From the NCBI GenBank assembly GCA_019801415.1, contig JAHVJD010000004.1, positions 310,001-374,000 of the forward strand: 64,000 bases of DNA, written 5' to 3'. Origin of the DNA: Nocardioides marinus (lineage in GTDB: Bacteria > Pseudomonadota > Alphaproteobacteria > Rhodobacterales > Rhodobacteraceae). The stretch's first letter is position 1; each line of letters begins with the position of its first letter. The translations under genes and the position numbers were made by a program. The notes under the pieces were generated by a model. That model had not been told where the DNA came from. It searched no databases and saw only the letters and a program-made list of their open reading frames with translations. This document shows, piece by piece, positions 19,143 through 28,903 of this stretch.

Positions 19143-19508
19143 TCAGCCGATCAGCGCCTTGTAGCCGTCCAGGTCCATCAGCTCTTCCAGCTGGGAGGCG
19201 TCGGCGATCTTGATCTTGTAGATCCAGGCGCCGCCCTCAGGGGCTTCGTTCAGCGCGCCGGGGTTGTCGGCCAGGGCTTCGTTGACTTCGACCACTTCGC
19301 CGTTCAGCGGCGCGTAGATCTCGGACGCGGCCTTTACGGATTCGATGACGCCGATCTCGTCGCCCTTTTCGAACTCGTCGCCGGCTTCGCGCTGCTCGAC
19401 GAAGACAACCTCGCCCAGCTGGTCGGCGGCGTGCTGGGTGATGCCCAGGGTTGCCACGTCACCCTCGACGGTGATCCATTCGTGCTCTTCAGAGTAATAG
19501 GTGGCCAT
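19143..19508 (-). CDS. gcvH: Glycine cleavage system H protein
   Basis: 121 residues from the ATG at 19508; an upstream in-frame extension overlaps gcvT and is not used. H protein carries the lipoyl arm that shuttles the aminomethyl group between P, T and L proteins. The lipoylated lysine is K59 in GVIESVKAASEIYAP, exactly the family motif. The start MATYYSEEHEWITVEGD is also typical. It begins 22 bases after gcvT ends. The lipoate on K59 would be made by LipA encoded in the same run. Confidence 0.98.
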   Translation of the reverse strand: MATYYSEEHEWITVEGDVATLGITQHAADQLGEVVFVEQREAGDEFEKGDEIGVIESVKAASEIYAPLNGEVVEVNEALADNPGALNEAPEGGAWIYKIKIADASQLEELMDLDGYKALIG

Positions 19509-19530
19509 GTTCGACTCTCCTGATGTGGTC

Positions 19531-20628
19531 TTAGCGTTTGTAGTTCTGGGTGACGAAGGGCAGCGCAACGATTTCGGCGGGCTGCGCCTTGCCACGGATG
19601 ATGAGGTTCACCTTGGTGCCAGCCGCGCTGTGTTCGGTCGCGACGTAGCCCATGGCAACCGGACCACCAACCGTGGGGCCAAAGCTGCCCGAGGTGATGG
19701 CGCCGATGCTGTCGCCCTCGAGCGTCTGCACCTCGACACCCTGTCGGGCGGGGGCGCGGCCTTCGGGCTTGATGCCGACCAGCTTTTTGGCGGCGCCTTC
19801 GGCCAGCTCTTTCTGGATGCGGGCGGCACCGGGGAAGCCGCCTTCTTCCTTGCGGCGTTTCTGCATCGCCCAGCCCAGCGAGGCCTCCACCGGGGAGGTC
19901 GACTGGTCGATGTCGTTGCCATAGAGGCAGAGACCTGCCTCCAGACGCAAGCTGTCACGCGCGCCCAGGCCTGCAGGTTCACAGTCGTCATGGGCCAGGA
20001 ACAGCTTGGAAATGCGAATGGCGTCGGCTTCGGGGATCGAGATCTCGTAGCCGTCTTCGCCGGTGTAGCCGAGACGCGAGATGCGGCACTCGACGCCGTC
20101 GATCTCGGCCACAGTGGTTTCCATGAACTTCAGCTCACGGGCGGCGGGGCAGAGGCTGCCGACAACCTCCTCGGCGCTGGGGCCCTGGACGGCGACCAGG
20201 GCGCGGTCGAAGATCTCGGTCACTTCGACGCCGTCGAGGTTGGCCTGCATGTGCGGAATGTCCTGGTGGCGCAGGGCGGCATTCACCACGACAAAGTAAT
20301 GGTCACCGGCGTTGGAGACGATCAGGTCGTCCATGATGCCGCCATCGTCATTGGTGAAGAAACCGTAGCGTGCCTTGCCTTCCTTGAGGGTGGCAAAGGC
20401 CTGTGGGCAAAGCGTTTCCAGCTTCTCGCCCACATTGTCGCCGCGCAGGATCACCTGGCCCATGTGGGAGACGTCAAACAGCGCAGCCTTCTCGCGGCAC
20501 TGTTTGTGCTCGCCCATGATGCCCATGGGGTACTGGACCGGCATCTCCCAGCCGGCGAAGTCGACCATCTTGCCGCCAAGTTCGACGTGCAGGTCATAAA
20601 GCGGGGTGCGTTTGGGTGCGTCGGTCAT
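19531..20628 (-). CDS. gcvT: Aminomethyltransferase, glycine cleavage T protein
   Basis: 365 residues from the ATG at 20628. T protein transfers the one-carbon unit from aminomethyl-lipoyl-GcvH to tetrahydrofolate, releasing ammonia. Family blocks are present in order: TPLYDLHVELGGKMVDFAGWEMPVQY, FDVSHMGQ, NDDGGIMDDLIVS with the substrate-contact aspartate region, and the C-terminal domain with ARQGVEV and GFVTSG-like GAITSGSFGP. It is separated from the symporter gene agcS by 64 bases with a hairpin, and precedes gcvH and gcvP. Confidence 0.97.
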   Translation of the reverse strand: MTDAPKRTPLYDLHVELGGKMVDFAGWEMPVQYPMGIMGEHKQCREKAALFDVSHMGQVILRGDNVGEKLETLCPQAFATLKEGKARYGFFTNDDGGIMDDLIVSNAGDHYFVVVNAALRHQDIPHMQANLDGVEVTEIFDRALVAVQGPSAEEVVGSLCPAARELKFMETTVAEIDGVECRISRLGYTGEDGYEISIPEADAIRISKLFLAHDDCEPAGLGARDSLRLEAGLCLYGNDIDQSTSPVEASLGWAMQKRRKEEGGFPGAARIQKELAEGAAKKLVGIKPEGRAPARQGVEVQTLEGDSIGAITSGSFGPTVGGPVAMGYVATEHSAAGTKVNLIIRGKAQPAEIVALPFVTQNYKR

Positions 20629-20663
20629 CCTGTGCAGCCTTTGAATTGGTGTAGGTGGGGGGG

Positions 20664-20684
20664 GAGGGCGCAGGTCGCGCCCTC
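20664..20684 (-). other. Stem-loop between agcS and gcvT
   Basis: GAGGGCGC (20664-20671) pairs perfectly with GCGCCCTC (20677-20684), loop of 5. On the transcribed strand a C-run follows, not a T-run, so it is a weak terminator at best. Nothing resembling a glycine riboswitch fits in this short gap. Confidence 0.5.
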
Positions 20685-20692
20685 CGCGTGTT

Positions 20693-22063
20693 TTATTCGG
20701 CCGCGCGGCCGGCTTCTTCGGAGCGCCCGCCGGTGGCAAAGAACTCTTTCGTCAGCTTGAAGACGATCGGGCTCAGCAGCGCCAGGGCGATCAGGTTCGG
20801 GATCGCCATCATCGCGTTCAGCGTATCCGCCAGCAGCCAGATGAAGCCGAGGTCAGCGGTGGCGCCGAAGTAGATCGCGACGATCCACAGGATGCGGTAG
20901 GGCATCAGCACCTTGGCGCCCAGCAGGTAGCCGACGCATTTCTCGCCATAGTAGGACCAGCCGAGGATGGTGGTGAAGGCAAAGATCGACAGCGCGATGG
21001 CGATCAGGTAGCCGCCGAAGCCGGGCAGCGAGGTTTCAAACGCCAGCGAGGTCAGGGCCGCGCCGCTTTCGCCCGAGGTCCAGGCGCCGGAGGCGATGAT
21101 CGCCAGACCGGTGATCGAGCAGACGATGATGGTGTCGATGAAGGTGCCCAGCATCGCGATCAGGCCCTGGTTGACCGGACCTTTGGTTTCCGCCGCCGCG
21201 TGGGCGATCGGGGCCGAGCCGAGGCCTGCCTCGTTCGAGAACACGCCGCGCGCCACACCAAAGCGGATCGCCGCCCAGACCGCCGCACCGGCAAAGCCGC
21301 CTTCGGCTGCCGACGGGGTGAAGGCATAGGTAAAGACCATCGCAAAGGCGTCGCCGATGGCATCCGCATTGATGATCAGCACGATCAGACCCGCGACGAT
21401 GTAGCTGACGGCCATGAAGGGCACCAGCTTACCGGCCACCGCGCCGATGCGGGTGATGCCGCCGAGGATCACGGCGCCGGTCAGCACCATCAGCACGATG
21501 CCGGTGATCGACGGGTTGAAGCCAAAGTTGGTCTCCAGCACCTGTGCGACGCCATTGGCCTGCACGCCGTTGCCGATGCCAAAGGCGGCAATCGCGCCGA
21601 ACAGGGCAAAGGCAAAGCCCAGCCAGGCCCATTTCTTGCCGAGGCCGTTCTTGATGTAATACATCGGGCCGCCGACGAAGTTTCCGGCCTCGTCACGCTC
21701 GCGGAATTTCACCGCGCAGACCGCTTCCGAATATTTGGTGGCCATGCCGACCAGCGCGGTCATCCACATCCAGAACAGGGCACCGGGGCCGCCAAGGAAC
21801 ACGGCGGTGGCCACGCCTGCGATGTTACCGGTGCCGATGGTGGCCGACAGGGCGGTCATCAGCGCGTTGAACGGGCTGATCTGCCCTTCGCCGCTGCCTT
21901 CGCGGCCCTTGAACAACAGGCCAAAGCCCATTCCCAGTTTCAGGATCGGCATGAACTTCAGGCCAACCTGAAGGAAAAAGCCGACACCCAGGATCAGAAC
22001 CAGCATCGCCGGCCCCCATACGATCCCATTTATCCAGCCAACTGCTGTATTTAACGCTTCCAT
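20693..22063 (-). CDS. Sodium:alanine/glycine symporter, AGCS family
   Basis: 456 residues, about ten or eleven membrane spans, ATG preceded by GGAGGAG. AGCS proteins import alanine and/or glycine with Na+ across the inner membrane. Visible family blocks: SPFNALMTALSATIGTGNIAGVATAVFLGGPGALFWMW when read in parts, KFRERDEAGNFVGGPMYYIKNGLG, and FSNEAGLGSAPIAHAAA. Placed between lipA and gcvT, it most likely supplies glycine to the cleavage system encoded by the neighbours; alanine transport is possible too. It starts 25 bases before lipA ends on the same strand, consistent with one transcript. Confidence 0.92.
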   Translation of the reverse strand: MEALNTAVGWINGIVWGPAMLVLILGVGFFLQVGLKFMPILKLGMGFGLLFKGREGSGEGQISPFNALMTALSATIGTGNIAGVATAVFLGGPGALFWMWMTALVGMATKYSEAVCAVKFRERDEAGNFVGGPMYYIKNGLGKKWAWLGFAFALFGAIAAFGIGNGVQANGVAQVLETNFGFNPSITGIVLMVLTGAVILGGITRIGAVAGKLVPFMAVSYIVAGLIVLIINADAIGDAFAMVFTYAFTPSAAEGGFAGAAVWAAIRFGVARGVFSNEAGLGSAPIAHAAAETKGPVNQGLIAMLGTFIDTIIVCSITGLAIIASGAWTSGESGAALTSLAFETSLPGFGGYLIAIALSIFAFTTILGWSYYGEKCVGYLLGAKVLMPYRILWIVAIYFGATADLGFIWLLADTLNAMMAIPNLIALALLSPIVFKLTKEFFATGGRSEEAGRAAE

Positions 22064-22088
22064 GGGTCTCCTCCCGCTTGCGTTAAAG

Positions 22089-23033
22089 TTAAATGCCCTG
22101 CTTCAAGGCCGTCTGTCGGGCCTGTTTCAGGGCGGCAAAATCTTCATCCGCGTGGAACGACGACCGGGTCAACGGAGTGGCTGATACATGCAGAAACCCC
22201 TTGGCTCGGGCGATCTGTTCCAGTTGGGCGAATTCATCGGGTTCCCAGAAACGATCAATTGGATGATGCTTCGGGGTGGGCTGCAAATACTGCCCTACGG
22301 TCAGGAAGTCGACCTGCGCCGCGCGCAAATCGTCCATAACCTGTCGCACATCGTCCAGGGTCTCTCCCAAACCCACCATGATGCCCGATTTCGTGAACAA
22401 TTGCGGGTTGGCGCGCTTGGCGTCATCCAGCAGCCGCAGCGAGGTATAATACCGTGCGCCGGGCCGTACGCGCGGGTAGAGGCGCGGTACGGTTTCGAGA
22501 TTGTGGTTGAACACATCCGGGGCCGCGTCGAACACCGCCTGTGCCGCGTCGCCCTTGCCCAGGAAATCCGGGGTCAGCACCTCGATCGTGGTCTCGGGGT
22601 TCTGGTGGCGGGTGGCACGGATGGTCTGGGCGATATGTTCGGCGCCGCCGTCTTCCAGGTCATCCCGGTCGACGGAGGTGATCACCACGTGGCGCAGGCC
22701 CAGCTTCTTGACCGCGGCGGCAACCCGGCCCGGTTCAAACGCATCCAGCGTGTCCGGCTTGCCCGTGGTCACGTTGCAGAAGGAGCAGCCGCGGGTGCAG
22801 ACCTCGCCCATGATCATCATGGTGGCGTGACGCTTGGACCAGCATTCGCCGATGTTGGGGCAGGCGGCCTCTTCGCAGACCGTCGCCAGATCGTGTTCGC
22901 GCATCAGTTTGCGGGTTTCGTAATACTCCGCGCTTTCGATCTTTTTCTTGCGGATCCACTTGGGCTTGCGCGGGATCGCGCTGTCGGCCTTGTGGGCTTT
23001 TTCCGGGTGGCGGGGACGCAGCTGGATGGTCAT
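22089..23033 (-). CDS. lipA: Lipoyl synthase
   Basis: 314 residues. LipA is a radical-SAM enzyme that inserts two sulfur atoms into octanoyl groups on lipoyl domains. Both iron-sulfur sites are visible: the auxiliary-cluster cysteines C53, C58 and C64 in [12 protein letters not shown], and the radical-SAM C79-x3-C83-x2-C86 in CTRGCSFC. The C-terminal RSSFHADE carries the serine that ligates the auxiliary cluster. It follows lpd by 17 bases. Its position inside a glycine-cleavage run suggests dedicated supply of lipoyl-GcvH, although it may serve the whole cell. No lipB is visible in the window. Confidence 0.97.
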   Translation of the reverse strand: MTIQLRPRHPEKAHKADSAIPRKPKWIRKKKIESAEYYETRKLMREHDLATVCEEAACPNIGECWSKRHATMMIMGEVCTRGCSFCNVTTGKPDTLDAFEPGRVAAAVKKLGLRHVVITSVDRDDLEDGGAEHIAQTIRATRHQNPETTIEVLTPDFLGKGDAAQAVFDAAPDVFNHNLETVPRLYPRVRPGARYYTSLRLLDDAKRANPQLFTKSGIMVGLGETLDDVRQVMDDLRAAQVDFLTVGQYLQPTPKHHPIDRFWEPDEFAQLEQIARAKGFLHVSATPLTRSSFHADEDFAALKQARQTALKQGI

Positions 23034-23050
23034 CTGGCGGGCCTTTCGGA

Positions 23051-24433
23051 TCAGGCGTGGATGGCGCGGCCAAGCGCGTCGAGGCAGGCTTCCTTCACGG
23101 CTTCACCCAAGGCGGGATGGGCATGGCAGGTCTGCGCAACCTCGGCGAGCGTAGCATCTTTGGTCATGGCAAGCACCAGTTCGGCGATCAGGTCGCCCGC
23201 GTGGGCCCCGCAGATATGGGCACCAAGAATGCGGCCGTCGGGGCGGGCCAGCACCTTGACGGCGCCGTCGGTCTCGCCGGTGGCACGGGCGCGGGAGTTG
23301 GCCATGAAGGCAAATTTGCCGCTGATGTATTCGGTCCCGGCCTCTTTCAGGGCCTCCTCGGTCAACCCGACCGAGGCGACCTCGGGATCGGTGTAGACCA
23401 CGCCGGGCACCTTGCCGTAGTCGACATGGGCCGACTGGCCCGCCAGCATTTCGACGCAGGCGACGCCGTCTTCCTCGGCCTTGTGGGCCAGCATCGGGCC
23501 GGGCACGCAGTCGCCGATGGCATAGATGCCGGGAACCGAGGTCGAGAAGCGTTCGTCCACCTCGATGAAGCCGCGGGCATTGATCGAGACACCCAGCTCC
23601 TCCAGCCCCAGGCCGCGGGTGACCGGGCGGCGGCCGATGGCAACCAGCACCTTGTCGGCCTCGATCAGCTCTTCCTTGTCCTTGCCGACACGCTCGACGG
23701 TCAGGGTCAGGCCGGTCTCGCCTTTTTCGACGGTCTTGAGGGCACGTCCCAGCTGGAATTTCAGGCCCCGCTTGGCGAGGGCGCGCTGGGACAGTTTGGC
23801 AATCTCGCCGTCGATGCCGGGCAGGATGCGGTCGAGGTATTCGACCACGGTGACCTTGGCGCCGAGCCGCGACCAGACCTGGCCCAGTTCCAGCCCGATC
23901 ACACCGGCGCCGATTACCACCAGATGCTGCGGCACCTCTTCCAGCGCCAGCGCGCCGGTGCTGCTGAGCACGTCTTGTTCGTCGATGTCGACGCCGGGCA
24001 GCGGCGTCGGTTCGGAACCGGTCGCGATCAGGATGTTCCTGGCGGTGTAGCTTTGTTCACCCACGCGTACCTGGCCGGGCGCGGGGATGCTGGCCCAGCC
24101 TTCGATCAGGTCCACGCCGTTCTTCTTGAACAGGAAACCGATGCCCTTGGTCAGATCCGCAACGGTCTTGTCCTTGCGTGCCATCATCGCGCCGAGGTCG
24201 AGGCTGGCGCCTTCGACCGTGATGCCATGGGCGGCCAGACCAGCCAGCCCAGCATATTTCGAAGAGGAGGTAAGCAGTGCCTTGGACGGGATGCAGCCCA
24301 CGTTCAGGCAGGTGCCGCCAAGGGCGCCGCGGCCTTCGACACAGGCCACCGAGAGGCCCAGTTGCGCCGCCCGGATGGCTGCGACATAACCGCCCGGACC
24401 GCCTCCGATCACGATCAGATCATAAGTGCTCAT
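23051..24433 (-). CDS. lpdA: Dihydrolipoyl dehydrogenase (E3 / glycine cleavage L protein)
   Basis: 460 residues from the ATG at 24433, preceded by AGGAGGAGG; the longer upstream frame has no support. It is a FAD flavoprotein that reoxidises dihydrolipoyl groups with NAD+. The FAD-binding [22 protein letters not shown] opens the protein, the redox disulfide is C42/C47 in [16 protein letters not shown], and the catalytic histidine-glutamate pair is in [14 protein letters not shown] near the end. It is the first gene of the run leading to gcvP, so it is probably the L protein. No E1/E2 dehydrogenase genes are adjacent. Confidence 0.95.
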   Translation of the reverse strand: MSTYDLIVIGGGPGGYVAAIRAAQLGLSVACVEGRGALGGTCLNVGCIPSKALLTSSSKYAGLAGLAAHGITVEGASLDLGAMMARKDKTVADLTKGIGFLFKKNGVDLIEGWASIPAPGQVRVGEQSYTARNILIATGSEPTPLPGVDIDEQDVLSSTGALALEEVPQHLVVIGAGVIGLELGQVWSRLGAKVTVVEYLDRILPGIDGEIAKLSQRALAKRGLKFQLGRALKTVEKGETGLTLTVERVGKDKEELIEADKVLVAIGRRPVTRGLGLEELGVSINARGFIEVDERFSTSVPGIYAIGDCVPGPMLAHKAEEDGVACVEMLAGQSAHVDYGKVPGVVYTDPEVASVGLTEEALKEAGTEYISGKFAFMANSRARATGETDGAVKVLARPDGRILGAHICGAHAGDLIAELVLAMTKDATLAEVAQTCHAHPALGEAVKEACLDALGRAIHA

Positions 24434-24496
24434 AAGGGGCCTCCTCCTTGTTTCGGTCCAGGACCGGCACGTATGCGGCTGTATACGACGCTGCGT

Positions 24497-24512
24497 GTTC
24501 CCTATAGGAAAC
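24497..24512. promoter_or_regulatory. Near-perfect palindrome between lpd and the XRE-cupin gene (candidate operator)
   Basis: GTTCCCTATAGGAAAC has 14 of 16 symmetric positions. It lies in the middle of the divergent promoter region, 64 bases from the lpd start. A second dyad, CTGTTT-gcg-AAACAG (24580-24594), abuts the ribosome site of the XRE-cupin gene. The regulator encoded next door is the obvious candidate ligand. Confidence 0.5.
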
Positions 24513-24608
24513 TTTTTCCCCGATGCAAACAAAAAGTAACGTCAGGGAAATTTTGACCGCAAAATGCTTCAGGGCTAAGCTGTTTGCGAAACAGGAGAAT
24601 TTATACCT

Positions 24609-25223
24609 ATGGAACCGATTTCCTTAGATGAAACAGGGCTGGGGCCCGAGGCGGCCGAGGCGCCGGACGGGGAAATCCTGGGGAAAATGATTCGGGATGC
24701 CCGCAAGGAAAAGGGTCTGACGCTGGAAGAAGCGGCCAAGGCGGCCGCCATCGGACGCTCGACCCTGTCCAAGATCGAGAACAACCAGACCCGTCCCAGC
24801 TTCGAGATCATCCGTCGCCTGATGCAAACATTGGAGCTGGAAACGCCACAGCTGTTTGTCCAGTCAGGGCAGAGCGGGGTGACGGGGCGGCGCGACTTTA
24901 CGCCCTCGGGCAGCGGCGAGCACAAGAAGACCTCGACCTACGACCATGAGCTGTTGTGCAGTGATCTGACCAGCAAGCGTATGGTGCCTTACATCAGCAC
25001 CATTAAGGCGCGGGATGTGACCGAGTTCGACAACTGGGTGCGGCACCAGGGCGAGGAGTTCATGTTCGTGCTGAGCGGGGAAGTCATTCTATATACGGAA
25101 CACTACCGGCCCCTGCGGATGGGGCCGGGGGATTCCGTCTATTATGACAGCGGCATGGGCCATGGCTGCGTGTCCACCAGCGTCGAGGATGCGCGCGTGC
25201 TCTGGGTGTCGCTGGAGGGCTGA
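24609..25223 (+). CDS. XRE family regulator with C-terminal cupin domain
   Basis: 204 residues. The helix-turn-helix is at about 23-80 (MIRDARKEKGLTLEEAAKAAAIGRSTLSKIENNQTRPS in two halves). The cupin small-molecule domain is at about 125-200 (GEEFMFVLSGEVILYTEHYRPLRMGPGDSVYYDSGMGH, again in parts). This PuuR/SutR-type architecture senses amino acids, polyamines or related metabolites. AGGAG precedes the ATG. It diverges from lpd-lipA-agcS-gcvTHP across a 175-base promoter region holding two palindromes, so control of that run is a reasonable inference. The exact effector cannot be read from the sequence. Confidence 0.88.
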   Translation: MEPISLDETGLGPEAAEAPDGEILGKMIRDARKEKGLTLEEAAKAAAIGRSTLSKIENNQTRPSFEIIRRLMQTLELETPQLFVQSGQSGVTGRRDFTPSGSGEHKKTSTYDHELLCSDLTSKRMVPYISTIKARDVTEFDNWVRHQGEEFMFVLSGEVILYTEHYRPLRMGPGDSVYYDSGMGHGCVSTSVEDARVLWVSLEG

Positions 25224-25299
25224 CGGCAGTGCAAGGCGCTTTTCCGGACGGACTGCATGGCCTAAAGCATTTCCTGTTCCACAAGAAAAAGGAAATGCG

Positions 25300-25953
25300 A
25301 TGAAACTGGACCCGGTGGATATTTCCGGCGCATCTTCCGCCGCCGCGGGCGTGTTCGAGGCGTTGCGCCTGGCGATCATCGAGGGGCGCCTCGCCGAGGG
25401 CGAACCGCTGCGTCAAGACGAGATCGCGCGCCATTTCAAAACCAGCCGCTTGCCGGTCCGCGAGGCGATCAACCGGCTGGAGGAACACGGCCTGGTCAAG
25501 ACACAGCGCTTCAAGGGCGCGGTTGTGGCGGGACTGTCGGCAGACGAGGCGGCGGAGATCTTCGATTTCCGCGCTCTGCTGGAGCCGGAAATCATCCGTG
25601 ATGCGGTGCCGCGGATGGATGCGGCGCTGCTGGCGCAGGCGAGGGCGGACTACGCCGCCTTCGATGCCTCCGCCAATCCGAGGGAATGGGGGCTGTTGAA
25701 CCGGACCTTTCACGACGGTCTCTACAGTGCCAGCAGGCTGGCCTACTTCCGCGAGGCCGCCAGCAGTGCGATGGATCGGATCGACCGCTATATCCGTGCC
25801 CAGTTGGTGCTGAGCGATGGCATGCAGCGCGCCCGGTGCGAGCACCTGACCATTCTGGAAGCCTGCGAGGCGGGAGATGCCCAGCGGGCGTCGGAACTGA
25901 CACGGGCCCATATCCTGGCGGCCAAGAACTCGTTGCTGGCGCATTTCCCGTAG
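25300..25953 (+). CDS. GntR family regulator, FCD (FadR/VanR) subgroup
   Basis: 217 residues from the ATG at 25300, preceded by AAAGGAAA. N-terminal winged helix: AAAGVFEALRLAIIEGRLAEGEPLRQDEIARHFKTSRLPVREAI in parts, with LPVREAINRLEEHGLV as the recognition helix and wing. The C-terminal FCD domain starts near 95 with FDFRALLEPEIIRDA; the conserved ligand residues D/E near DRYIRAQL and H in EHLTILEACEAGD are visible. It is 76 bases downstream of the XRE-cupin gene and may share its transcript. A strong hairpin follows. Target genes are not evident. Confidence 0.85.
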   Translation: MKLDPVDISGASSAAAGVFEALRLAIIEGRLAEGEPLRQDEIARHFKTSRLPVREAINRLEEHGLVKTQRFKGAVVAGLSADEAAEIFDFRALLEPEIIRDAVPRMDAALLAQARADYAAFDASANPREWGLLNRTFHDGLYSASRLAYFREAASSAMDRIDRYIRAQLVLSDGMQRARCEHLTILEACEAGDAQRASELTRAHILAAKNSLLAHFP

Positions 25954-25969
25954 CCGGCCGCGGGCTGGC

Positions 25970-25997
25970 CGCGCCCCCTTGATCCGGGGGCGCGTTT
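25970..25997. terminator. Bidirectional terminator-like stem-loop between gntR and the chemoreceptor gene
   Basis: CGCGCCCCC (25970-25978) pairs with GGGGGCGCG (25986-25994), loop of 7, followed by TTT. It lies between two convergent genes. Confidence 0.7.
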
Positions 25998-26013
25998 GCC
26001 CGGCAGGGTCAGG

Positions 26014-28329
26014 TCAGAAGTCCTGCCATTTGCCCGCCCCCGTGGTGCCGGTTGCCAGAGGCATGTCTTCGTTGGGCTGCTCGTCCTGCCAGGGATCAAC
26101 CTCGGCCCCGGTGGCAGTTGGCGTCTCGGGCTCCAGGCTGTGCATGGCAAAGGACGCCGGCGTGCCCTGGCCGGAAATGGTGAAATGGGCGACCAACTCA
26201 GCCAGTTTGGTGGCATCGCTGTTGAGCATATGCCCGGCCGCGGTGGCCTGTTCGACCATCGCCGCGTTCTGCTGGGTCACCTGGTCCAGCTGGGTGACGC
26301 CCGTGTTGATCTCATGCAGGCCGGTGGATTGCTCCGCCGCACCCTCAGCGATGCCGGAGACCAGCTGCGAGATATGGGTCACCTGCGACACGATGCTCTG
26401 CAGCGCCTCGCCCGCCTTGCCGACCAGATCCACGCCGCGCTCGACCTGCTTGGAGCTGTCGGAGATCAGCGTCTTGATCTCCATCGCCGCCTCGGACGAG
26501 CGCTGCGCCAGCGCCCGCACCTCGCTTGCGACCACAGCAAAGCCCTTACCGGCCTCGCCTGCCCGCGCGGCCTCGACCCCGGCGTTCAGCGCCAGGAGGT
26601 TGGTCTGGAAGGCGATGTCGTCGATGACGGAGATGATCTGGCTGATATGGGCCGAGGATTGCTCGATCTCGGTCATCGCGGCCACGGCGCTTTGAACCAC
26701 GGCGTCGCTGGTCTCGGCCTCGTCGCGGGCCTGCTGCATCGTCGCCTCGACGCTGCGCGCGCCCTCGGCGGCGGATTTCACGCTCGCGGTCAGCTCGTCC
26801 AGCGCGGCGGCGGTCTGCTCGAGGGTGGCGGCCTGGCTTTCGGTGCGGTGCGAAAGGTCGTCCGAGGCCTGGCTGATCTCGGCGGCGCCGCTGCGGATGC
26901 TGCCGGAGGCCGCGATCACCTGCTGCACGGTGGCGTTCAGGTTGCTGACGGTGCTGTTGAAATTCTGCCGCAGCTGTTCGTATTCCGGCGGGAAGGCGGT
27001 GTCGATGGGCTGCGAGAAGTCGCCCTCCGCCAGGCACATCAGGCCGTTGCTCAGGTTGTCGACCACCTGCTGCTGCTGGCGCTGCATCTCGGCGCGCTCC
27101 TCCTCGGCGGCGCGGGCCAGTTTCAGGTCGTCCTGCATCGACAGGAGCGTCTTGCCGATCTTGCCGATCTCGTCGCGGCGCTGCGCGGCCTCGACCTCGG
27201 TATCCAGATTGCCACCGGCGACCGCTTCCATGTTATCGCAGATGCGGTTGATCGGCTTGGTGATCGAGCGCGCGAAGAGCCAGCCCAGGAGCGACACCAG
27301 AAGCGCACAGGACAGCGATACCAGCAGCATGATCTGGCGCTGCTGAACGGCCGGTGCCAGCAGCTCGCTGTGGTCCATTTCCGCGACAATGGTCCAGTTG
27401 ATGTCGCTGAAGACGACGGGAGCGGTGACCGCGGCGACGGTGCGGCCGTCGGGTTTCTGGACCGCGGGATGGAAGCGGGCGGTTGCTTCCGCTGCAGCCG
27501 GTGCGGTGTCGAAATGTGGCTGCTGGGGCAGGGCATCCAGAACCGCATGGCCCCCCTCGAGCCGCGACCGGGTGCGGGCCTTGAGGTCGGTGCCGATCAG
27601 GTAGGTGTCGAGGGTTTGCCGCTCGCCGCCGGCATTCGAGGTGATGCGGGTGATTTCCGCGACGGTGATCTGCACGGCGAACACACCGATGAAGCGGCCG
27701 GATTCATCTATGATCTGGGTGGCCGCAAAGGCCGCGGGCGCGTTGCCGCTGGGCGCATAGGCGGCGATATCGGAGTAGTAGACCTGCTTGGCGTCGCCCG
27801 CGACGGTCTTTTTGAAGACCTCTCCCAGGCCAGAGCCTTGGTAGGGGCCGGAGACCAGGTTGCTGGTGTAATCGTCTTCCTGTGTTGCCGAGAAGACGAC
27901 GTCGCCATCCGGGCTGATAAGGGCCACGTTGTAGAACCCCATCCGTTCGATGATGCGCTGGAACGGGGGAAGGTTGCGGTTGAAGTGGACGTCATAGGGC
28001 GAAGCTGCCGAGGCGAACATCGCAAGGTTGCCGACCGCGGCCTTGTCCGCACCCGCGCGCGTTGACCAGGTGACGGTCAGATCCTTGATCGCCTTGGCCG
28101 TGGAGGGCACCGAGGCGATGGTCAACGTCCCGGCCTCGATCCCCTTGAGATAGGAGTGCAGTGCCAGCTCCCGGTCGCGCACCAAGGACATCATGAAGTT
28201 TTCTGCATCTGCGACCACGCTGCGTCGGAAATAGGTGGTGCTGACCGCGATCAAGATGACGGTCAGGGTCAGCGCGATGCAGACGATGAGCAGTGGCAGC
28301 TTGTGCGCGAGTTTGAGAGATTTGAACAT
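26014..28329 (-). CDS. Methyl-accepting chemotaxis protein with Cache-type periplasmic sensor
   Basis: 771 residues. First span about 8-31, periplasmic Cache-like sensor about 35-330 ([45 protein letters not shown]), second span about 333-357, HAMP about 358-411 with a further HAMP-like stretch, then the signalling domain with the hairpin tip [32 protein letters not shown] in parts. The last residues, GKWQDF, fit the xWxxF pentapeptide used to tether CheR and CheB. Membrane-bound chemoreceptor; ligand unknown, though Cache sensors often bind amino or organic acids. No che genes are adjacent. Confidence 0.93.
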   Translation of the reverse strand: MFKSLKLAHKLPLLIVCIALTLTVILIAVSTTYFRRSVVADAENFMMSLVRDRELALHSYLKGIEAGTLTIASVPSTAKAIKDLTVTWSTRAGADKAAVGNLAMFASAASPYDVHFNRNLPPFQRIIERMGFYNVALISPDGDVVFSATQEDDYTSNLVSGPYQGSGLGEVFKKTVAGDAKQVYYSDIAAYAPSGNAPAAFAATQIIDESGRFIGVFAVQITVAEITRITSNAGGERQTLDTYLIGTDLKARTRSRLEGGHAVLDALPQQPHFDTAPAAAEATARFHPAVQKPDGRTVAAVTAPVVFSDINWTIVAEMDHSELLAPAVQQRQIMLLVSLSCALLVSLLGWLFARSITKPINRICDNMEAVAGGNLDTEVEAAQRRDEIGKIGKTLLSMQDDLKLARAAEEERAEMQRQQQQVVDNLSNGLMCLAEGDFSQPIDTAFPPEYEQLRQNFNSTVSNLNATVQQVIAASGSIRSGAAEISQASDDLSHRTESQAATLEQTAAALDELTASVKSAAEGARSVEATMQQARDEAETSDAVVQSAVAAMTEIEQSSAHISQIISVIDDIAFQTNLLALNAGVEAARAGEAGKGFAVVASEVRALAQRSSEAAMEIKTLISDSSKQVERGVDLVGKAGEALQSIVSQVTHISQLVSGIAEGAAEQSTGLHEINTGVTQLDQVTQQNAAMVEQATAAGHMLNSDATKLAELVAHFTISGQGTPASFAMHSLEPETPTATGAEVDPWQDEQPNEDMPLATGTTGAGKWQDF

Positions 28330-28903
28330 GGATACCTAAACTCCAGCGGATGGGCGCTCCACGGAAGACGGGTCCGTCAGAGCAGAGAACGCAAATTTCC
28401 ACAGATGAAGTCACAGTTAGGTGAGCGAGACGTTAATCGGCTGTGGATCGCTAGAATTGAGTCCATTTCCCGGTTGCCACCGCGGCGCACGCGGTGCGGT
28501 GACCCGGAGCAGTGTTAACCAATGTGGTCCTGCGGCGGTGGAACCCGGGGCGGACCTTCCGTTAAGACTTTCGCAGCCCGAAAGCCTCTGGAAAGAGGGC
28601 GCCGCAGACAAGACCGACGAATCGCAGGCCGGTTTTGGGCGAGAATTGCCGACATCTGCCCCGCACGGGCGCTGATTTTCAGGCGTCTTTTTAGGGATTT
28701 GCCAAAAGTGGAAAAGTTTTTTCCGGTTTTTCTGGCAAATCGACGACTTTTTTTGCCATGGTTAAGCATCAATGAAAGCAGCGTTAGGGGATTGTTAACG
28801 CTGCCGCATTGGCGGCGTGTTTTTGCCACTGGGTCGCAGGTTTCTGTCTCATTTCGGCCTTGTGCGTGAATGACGATGCCGGGGTGGGAAGCTGGAGTGG
28901 AAC
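28330..28903. other. 574-base non-coding stretch with stacked inverted repeats
   Basis: No convincing gene: the frames here lack ribosome sites and family resemblance. Between 28670 and 28804 three structures follow each other. CGCTGA/TCAGgCG with TCTTTTT after it (28670-28692) resembles an intrinsic terminator. GATTTGCCA/TGGCAAATC (28696-28704/28733-28741) encloses a nested GGAAAA/TTTTCC (28710-28715/28719-28724). GCAGCGTTA/TAACGCTGC lies at 28778-28786/28796-28804. The stretch is AT-richer than its surroundings and separates two divergently transcribed genes. A small RNA or regulatory region is possible. Confidence 0.55.

Noticed and set aside
20629-20692. Glycine riboswitch before gcvT
   Set aside because: The gap is only 64 bases and holds one simple hairpin; there is no room for or trace of the paired glycine aptamers. 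The gap before lpd also lacks the aptamer signature.
28522-28869. 115-codon frame in the non-coding stretch before the protease gene
   Set aside because: No ribosome site, Arg-rich translation without family resemblance, and it crosses the inverted repeats.
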